This document shows, piece after piece, positions 57,697 through 64,000 of a stretch of DNA of 64,000 nucleotides. The stretch's first letter is position 1. Each line of letters starts with the position of its first letter. A model generated the notes under the pieces. The model had not been told where the DNA came from, searched no databases, and saw only the letters and a program-made list of their open reading frames with translations. A program made the position numbers and the translations under genes. This stretch comes from Physcomitrium patens (Eukaryota; Streptophyta; Bryopsida; Funariales; Funariaceae), in contig NC_037263.1 of assembly GCF_000002425.4 (NCBI RefSeq), positions 5,394,959-5,458,958 on the forward strand, given 5' to 3'.

Positions 57697-58390
57697 ATGT
57701 ATGTGGAATCTTATACAACACCTAGTAAAGGTCCTATTCTCTCTTCAAAATCATATCTTTGTTTTACAATAAATGTTAATTTAAGAGCTAAACATCACAA
57801 AGTCTTTGCCTTATTAGATTTAAGAGCCTTAGTGTGTTTCTTAGATGAAAAATTTGCTAAAAGACATAGCATATCTTAAGTAAAGAAAATTGAACTTATT
57901 CATCTAGAAGTCATACATAGTTGTCTAGTATCTTTAAGAGATATTATTCATAAAATCTTTCTTGTAGAAATAACAATTAATGGTCATGGTAGCTTTGTAA
58001 TATTTAATATCATTAGATCTTTGTCTAATCTAATTATTTTAATTTTATTATAGCTAAAAATATATAATAAAAAATAGATCTAATTTCTTATGGTCTTGAA
58101 TTTTTTAAAAATATATCTAAGAGTATAATTAATCAAGTAAAAAGTCATAAATCTTATATAATTAAATTTATATTTATAGATACAAGAGCTTTCTTATATA
58201 CTACAAAAGAAGAATTATCTTATGTCATTTATGCCACACCTATTTCTAATGGTAGAAAGTCTTCAAGTGATATTTCAAGCTAATATTAAGATTTTAAAGA
58301 TATATTTGAAAAGAAAAATGTAGATATTGTTCCAAAACATCATTTTTGTGACTATTCATTGTCTTTTAAGAAAGAACTCAATCATCATTT
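57697..58390 (+). pseudogene. D1 protease
   Basis: Aspartic protease relic. The active-site block is FALLDLRALVCFLDEKFAKR (about 57805-57865): the catalytic Asp remains but the following Ser-Gly is replaced by Leu-Arg. A stop follows at 57877. The rest to RT is very AT-rich with stops. Confidence 0.65.
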
Positions 58391-59650
58391 GGACCAATCT
58401 ATAATTTGTCACAAAATAAGTTGGCTAAATTCAAAGAATATATTGAAGAAAATTTGGTCAAGAACTTCATACACTATTTCAAATCTCTAATAGGAGCTTT
58501 AATTTTATTTGTAAAGAAAAAAGATAGATCATTGTTGATGTTTGTCAATTATCGAGGATTCAACAAAATCACCATCAAGAATAGGTACTTCCTACCTTTG
58601 ATATTTGGATTATTTAATCAATTGAATCAAGTTAAGATTTGTACAAAATAGATCTATGACAAGCATATAATTTAATATGCACTAAAGAAAGAGATGAATG
58701 TCAGATTGTATTTTGAACTAGGTATGGATATTTCAAATACAATATCATGTTTTTTAAACTTATAGATGTACCAATTGCTTTCCAACATTTAATGAATGAT
58801 ATCATTTGAGAGTTTTTAGATGACTTTGTTATTTATTACCTAGATGATATCTTAATATATTTTAAGAATATAAAAAAATATGAACTTCATGTTTATCATG
58901 TATTACAAAAACTAAGAGATGCAAGATTCTATGCCAAGATAAAAAATAAAATAAAATAAAATAAAATGTATATTTCATATTACTCAGGTCGACTTCTTAA
59001 GATAAATCATTTCAAATGATGGACTTATGATGGATCCTAAAAAAGTTCAAATTATTATGGATTTAAAGATTCCAAAAATAATAAGAGATATCCAATATTT
59101 TTTAGTATTTGCCAACTACTATTGTATCTTTATTAAGAACTTTTCTCAAATTATAGCTCCATTTACATATTTAATTTATAATGACAAACTTCAATAAAAT
59201 CAAGAAGCAAAAGCAATATTTGAAGCTTTGAAGATAACCTTTACTTCTGCACCAATCTTGTACTACTTCAACTTTTTTAAGCCATTTTTTATGGAAATAG
59301 ATGCATTAAACTTTGCTTTGAATGTCGTATTATCTTAAATGGAAACAAATGATAAACTTCATCCAATAGCTTTCCATTCAAGAAATTTTTTAGTAGTCAA
59401 GATCAACTACAAGATTCACAACAAAGAACTTCTTACAATTGTAGATTTGTTTTAAGAATGGTACCATTATTTAGAAGGCAATTCTAATTCAATCACTATT
59501 TATATGAATTACAAGAATCTTGAATATTTTATATCAATACATGTTTTGAATGCTTACTAAGCCTATTAGAGTATGTCTTTGTGAAGATTTGATTTCAAGA
59601 TCATTCATAAACTTAAAAAATAATAAGATTTATGAAATTTTCTTTTTAAA
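58391..59650 (+). pseudogene. D1 reverse transcriptase and RNase H
   Basis: RT fingers at about 58406-58651 (LILFVKKKDRSLLMFVNYRG, then FNKITIKNRYFLPLI), palm with YLDD at 58837-58848 (DDFVIYYLDDILIY), then an inserted AAAAT run (58941-58967). RNase H runs from about 59205 (FEALKITFTSAPIL) through MEIDALNFALNVVLS to about 59640. Typical lesions are the Arg codon in the block before QAYNL now TGA, and Gln after VVLS now TAA. The RT pattern NYRGFNKITIKNRY is closest in my memory to fungal and vertebrate sushi-type elements rather than to the flowering-plant chromoviruses. Confidence 0.75.
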
Positions 59651-59799
59651 TATTCTTATTTTGTATCAAAAATAAGAGAGACATCTTTTAATTAGAAAAG
59701 AGTAATTTTCTTCAAGCCAAAGTATTTTCATCTTTAAACAATAAAATCAACATTGATTGTTGATTCAAACTTTTTCAAACAAATTCAATTAAGTATACC

Positions 59800-60980
59800 T
59801 ATGATCTCCTTCTTCATGATATCAAGAATCCTTCTTCAAAGCTTTACAATGCTTCTAAGTTTGAGTTCAAGAACAACCTACTCTATTTCAAAAGATGCCT
59901 ATATATTCTAAAAAGAGAAGCATGTTTATGTGTTCTTCAAGCATGTCATGACTTTCCAACAATTAGATATTTTAGATACAAGAACATTTTAGAGCTTATA
60001 TTTAGAGATTTTTAGTAGCTACAAATGTAGAATGAAGTAAAAGACTTTGTCATATCATGTGACATTTGTTCAAGATCAGAAACTCCTTATCATTGATCCT
60101 ATAGACTTCTCAAATTATTATCCATACTCAAACAACTATGGTTTTTTTATTTCTATAGATTTTATCACAGATCTTTTGGCCTCATGTTTGAATGATTTTT
60201 TATTTATAATAGTAGATCATGTTATTAAGATGATATATTTTTACCATGTATAAAATCTATTATAGGTAAAAAAAATTAAAAAAAAAAAAAATAACTAAAT
60301 TTTTTTTTAAAAATATCTATCGCTATCATAGATTATCTAAGGATATTATATTGGATAAGAAATCTCAATTTATATTAAGATTTAAGAGAATTTTTTCAAG
60401 AGTCTAAAATTAGATATAAATCTATCTTTGGCTTTCCATCCTCAAAGTGATGGACAAATAGAGCATGTAAATCAAGTTTTGGAATAGTATTTGAGATGTA
60501 CCATCAACTACCAACAAGATGATTGGACATCTCTTTTGCCATTAGCAGAGTTAGCTTATAAAAATATGGTACATTTTTCTATACAACAAACATCTTTCTT
60601 TTCTAATTATAATTATCATCGATGATTTGATTCTTTTGATTTTTTAAGAATTGATAATCTTATGGCGAAAGATTTTACAAATTTTTTGTTAGAGCTACAT
60701 ACAATAATAAAAGAAAAATTAAAAGAAATTGAATTATAATAAAAGATAAAAAAATATCTATTGCAAAGAATAACTAGAATTCAACATGGATGACAAGATA
60801 TAATTACTTTATTGTAATATTAGTTTATTCATCTTTGTGACAAGTTAGACTATTATAAGCTTAAACTTTTTTTATTTGTGAACAAATCAATCTAGTTGCT
60901 AATTAATTATACCTATCAATGTTAATGAATATCCATTCTCTATTCTATGTATCTCTTTTTAAACCATATAAGACAATGAA
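59800..60980 (+). pseudogene. D1 integrase
   Basis: Zinc-binding N-terminus at about 59935-60075, with CHDF, a His replaced by Tyr, and a preserved CDIC (60058-60069). Within it three Trp codons are now TAG at 60013, 60016 and 60028. The core has AFHPQSDGQIEHVNQVLE (about 60430-60485), including the catalytic Glu, then YQQDDWTSLLPLAELAYKN (about 60510-60560). The region around the first two catalytic Asp residues is scrambled by stops and A runs (60250-60330). Confidence 0.72.
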
Positions 60981-61017
60981 TATATCTAGAAGAAAATAAG
61001 TGCCTTTTTTTTTTATA

Positions 61018-61215
61018 GAAGTGGATAATAGTGTAGAATTTGAGGTGGAAGAAGTCTTAGACTCAAAGTAGTACCAAAATAGATTGGAATATCATGTTCA
61101 TTAGCATAGGTATGATATTAGTGAATGCATGTAAGAGCTAGCAAAGAATCTTACAAATACAATAAAAAAAACAAAGGCTTTTCGTCAATAATATCCATCA
61201 AAACTATCAATGACA
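61018..61215 (+). pseudogene. D1 C-terminal chromodomain
   Basis: A single frame with several stops reads FEVEEVLDSK, stop, YQNRLEYHVH, stop, HRYDISECM, stop, ELAKNLTNTIKKTKAFRQ, stop, YPSKLSMTRN. The spacing fits a chromodomain with its aromatic cage; the stops fall mainly where a conserved Trp or a Gln/Arg is expected. In chromoviruses this domain binds modified histones and steers integration to heterochromatin. Confidence 0.7.
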
Positions 61216-61289
61216 AGAAATTGATGAAAAAAAATAAATAAATGAAGCTTTTTCAAAGAAATATGACAAAATAGAAATAAAGAAGTATG

Positions 61290-61743
61290 TATATTTAAAA
61301 AAAAAATGGAATGGCTATTGCCAAAAGACAAAGAAATTAAAGACTCTTGAAACTAGATTAGAAACGAGAAAGGAATTAATAAGAGTGAAGAAAGCTTCAT
61401 TCTTAACTCTATATATACTATCTACCTAGGATCTATGTGGCGACATTCTAAAGAACTTCTAAAAATGAATTGACTTTGCATGACATGTATCTTAACTTAC
61501 AAGGCAAGTTTTCTACATAGGTGCTACATAATTAGCTTATTCTACAAGCTACCAACATATATGGCATGTGATTAGCTTATTGACCAAATTTCTAACCTAT
61601 CAATCAATTATAAATACATGTAAAGTCAAAATAATGTTTAAATAGCTTCTCTAGAAGGTATTATGATATTCATCTACTTTTATCTACTTCTATCTATTCA
61701 AATTACCTAGATAATATTTATAGTAGATATATATCCATAAAAT
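61290..61743 (-). mobile_element. D-family LTR, inverted (D6)
   Basis: The reverse complement matches the D LTR from its start (TTTTATGGATATATATC at 61743) through the TATA box (61409-61420) and hairpin (61381-61404) to the GGCAATAGCC block (about 61310). It is inverted relative to D1, so it is not D1's 3' LTR. No body is attached on the left. Confidence 0.7.
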
Positions 61744-63150
61744 TATCCCTCCTTCTAAGAACAAGTTTCACAAAGAATGGTGATCACATGTTGAGGAAGT
61801 CTAACATGCGACAAATTATATTTGCTATATATGTTGATTTTTGTTTCCTTCAAAGGTAGTTCATAGATCCTTTGAGCCATCAATAATGTCCCATTCTAGG
61901 ACAAAAAGACCACCATATAATTTGATCATTATTGAAACCTTAATAACTTTTTTTAAACAAAATATTTGTAATACTATCAGGAGTTGTTCTTACCTCCAAT
62001 AAAATCACCAAATATTGAGAGTCTCTTCCTAAATTGTGATATCAAACATGTTGTGGGGGTAGAATGAATTTACCTCAAGAAAATATTGGGCTTTTGGTTG
62101 TCACTAATTATTCAATCAAGCTTCAAAAATAAACGAAGCCTTAAGTTTATATATATATTTTTTCTTTTTGAGTAATTACACCAAATATATAAGCCTCAAG
62201 AAACCAAAAATATGTAAAATATGATAAAATCCTCTAAAACCTTGTATATCCTTATGTGGAAAATTTTCCAAACTTCATTGCATCATATCTCCTAATCCAA
62301 CAATCCAAACAAATTCAAATTTTACATGAGATATTCATGTATTCTTATTATCTTTTATAATAAATTTCAACCAAAAATTCGTTTTAGATCTTGAGATATC
62401 TTGAAAATCCCAACAACCACTTTAAATCTTTATCTTTACACACCTACATTATTGTATTATGTATTGTCTTGCTTAGAAATGCACCTGGCACCTACTTAAG
62501 GAAGGTGAGATTGTGTTTCATAAGTAGCCAAGAAATCCTAATAGATTTTGCTCATACGAGAAGAATATAATCTGAATTTCAATTCAAAAATGCTAAAAAA
62601 AACTCTTCTTAGTAGTCTTAACCATACATAAATCCCAATTACCTTATTACTTTCATATTTAAGCAATTTAGACTTTTTTTTGTATGCTCCAATCCTAATC
62701 AGTGAGCTTTGACAAGCTATAACATCCAATCCGACCATCCACTTGATGTGAAATTTTGCATGAAATTTTCAATATAAGTCTTCTATATGCTCAAGAATTT
62801 TTAGTCTAGTCTAACTTACTGATGATAAGAAAACCTCCAAAAATTGCATTGATGTCACTTGGCTGCCAACTTGAAAAGTGAAGCAAAAATCTTAGTAGTG
62901 ATTTTTCCTTCTACAATTGTTAACTTTAATTCAAAATTGGTATACAACTTGATCTTTAAGTCCTTCAATACCATGCCAAATTTCACCTTGATCCAACTAG
63001 TAAATCTCTACATATCATAAAAATCCTATCCAATCTCAAACTACCAATTTTCAAAATCCTCTTTTGCTAAAAACCAAATATCGCTAAATCACACTATTAG
63101 ATTATCACAAAATTTTTGGCAATACTCATTCTTGATTATAACAAGAATGT
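61744..63150 (-). repeat. Non-coding LTR-like DNA, partly family E
   Basis: No coding sequence. At 62449-62495 the minus strand carries the 3' end of the family E segment (GGTGCATTTCTAAGCAAGAC), so 62449 to about 63140 is probably an inverted E-type LTR, shorter than the copy at 53511-55119. The part at 61744-62448 has a similar base style but no partner that I could align. Confidence 0.4.
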
Positions 63151-63159
63151 ATAATGGTT

Positions 63160-64000
63160 TTTATTATTTTTTATTTGTATCCTTTACAATTTGACAAAAG
63201 TATTAATTCATTGTTCTTTTTTTGTTTTAGAATTGAGTGAATTATATCACTTCTTTTATTATATATTAAAGGTTGTAGACTATCCATCTTTAAATCAATT
63301 TTTTATTTAATCTTTATTCTTTTATAACTGGTATTAGAATTTATAGATTATCTTCTTTTAATTTGACTTATAAAAGATATCTTTTATAGATATAGAAGAA
63401 AAAACTATGAATATTACATTCAATAGAAGTAAAAATAGATCTATAACTATTATAGATCTTTACAAGCTTGTCAATATTTTCAAACTAGAAATTTCATATA
63501 TTATTAATATTAACTATAGAGATACTATTCCTATATCTATGAAAATAGATAAAAATAAAATTTAAAGTCTATGCCAAAAATTTATAAATTTAACAGAAGT
63601 AAGTAGATCAAGCTCACAATTAAATTGAAGATTTTTTTTAATATAAATATTGTCTACCTTTAAATAAATAATTTAGTTTTTTAATATTTTTTTTTTATTA
63701 AAATCAATAGATTAATTTTTTTATGGAAATTTTCATTTAATATTAAAGGTTGTAAATTATTCTCTTTTAATTTAATTTTTTTGAAGTTGTTTGAATTGTC
63801 TATAGAAAAAAATATTATAGATGCTATTCTTAGTAAAAATGAAAATATATTTGTAACTATTGTAAATCTTCACAAGCTTGTTAATACTTTAAGAAAAACA
63901 ATCTTACATATTTTTAATATGAATCATAGAAGTACTATTCTTATACATATGAAAAAAGTCGAGAGTCTACGATAAGAAGTTGTACAATTGAAGGAAGCAA
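63160..64000 (+). pseudogene. D-family leader and gag start, tandemly duplicated
   Basis: Two diverged direct copies: about 63255-63620 and about 63740-64000. Shared blocks include TATTAAAGGTTGTA, GAAAAAA(A/C)TAT followed by a short open frame, TTGTAA/TATAG ATCTT(T/C)ACAAGCTTG and AGTACTATTC-like segments. Each unit holds a degraded gag N-terminus (for instance KNENIFVTIVNLHKLVNTLR at about 63835). The second copy runs off the window. Confidence 0.5.

Larger units (their letters stand above)
55926..61215 (+). mobile_element. Element D1: chromodomain Ty3/gypsy retrotransposon remnant
   Basis: 5' LTR from 55926 (TATCATGGAC) with TATA box at about 56269-56279 and hairpin at 56284-56307, leader, gag from 56710, protease, RT, RNase H, integrase and C-terminal chromodomain to about 61215. 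No direct 3' LTR follows; the LTR at about 61290-61743 is inverted and belongs to another copy. The order and motifs fit a chromovirus of the fungal/sushi-like type. Confidence 0.75.

Noticed and set aside
61290..61743. 3' LTR of D1
   Set aside because: It is inverted relative to the 5' LTR at 55926 and therefore cannot be the partner of D1.

Overview
The window is repeat-rich, AT-rich plant nuclear DNA, almost entirely dead transposable elements. There is one GC-balanced, gene-like island at about 46.4-49.75 kb. The mix of elements is two Ty3/gypsy families with plant-type pol (here B and C), a family with a variant protease (A), and a chromodomain family whose gag, RT and integrase look like the fungal/sushi type (D). 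Together with a decayed Helitron helicase this points to a seedless land plant, perhaps a moss or liverwort. That assignment is inference. Element names A-E and R are labels made for this report.

Layout. 1-28446 is a nest. The outer host is element C (+): gag at 450-2796, protease-RT-RNase H-integrase at 24659-28446. It is split by element B1 (-), LTRs 2802-3220 and 24007-24653, with target duplication CTTGT/CTTGC. B1 in turn holds two A elements. A(+) at 3221-10200 lies in its integrase and has lost its 5' end in a deletion that joins it to B1's 3' LTR. A(-) at 13321-21686 lies between gag and protease, has two LTRs of about 1.2 kb and an exact 4-bp duplication ACGG. 28447-33474 is non-coding repeat DNA (R repeats, two tRNA-like promoter segments, a hairpin). 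33475-34259 is a D LTR plus leader. 34260-41458 is a second B copy (B2, -), with both LTRs, most of RT through integrase deleted, and a solo LTR lodged at the same site that A(-) occupies in B1. 41459-42945 is an inverted D pol fragment, followed by a Helitron helicase fossil at 43047-44445. 44460-46380 holds another R copy and short tandem duplications. 46381-49760 is the GC-balanced island with one credible small ORF of 120 codons on the minus strand. 49761-53337 is AT-rich and featureless apart from microsatellites. 53338-64000 is a pile of D-family LTRs, one long D pol remnant ending in a chromodomain (56710-61215), and leader/gag fragments.

All transposon reading frames are broken by stops or frameshifts, or have lost catalytic residues. 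Many lesions are C-to-T or G-to-A (Trp, Gln and Arg codons turned into stops, Cys into Tyr), as expected of long-methylated DNA. No element here looks able to move by itself. I found no operon, CRISPR array, rRNA gene or convincing tRNA gene, and no clear new functional system. The most notable points are family A (variant protease site, pol one frame back from gag-protease in both copies, a primer site resembling tRNA-Trp, CG-centred insertion sites), the fungal-looking chromovirus D with a conserved hairpin after its TATA box, and the small gene in the island.
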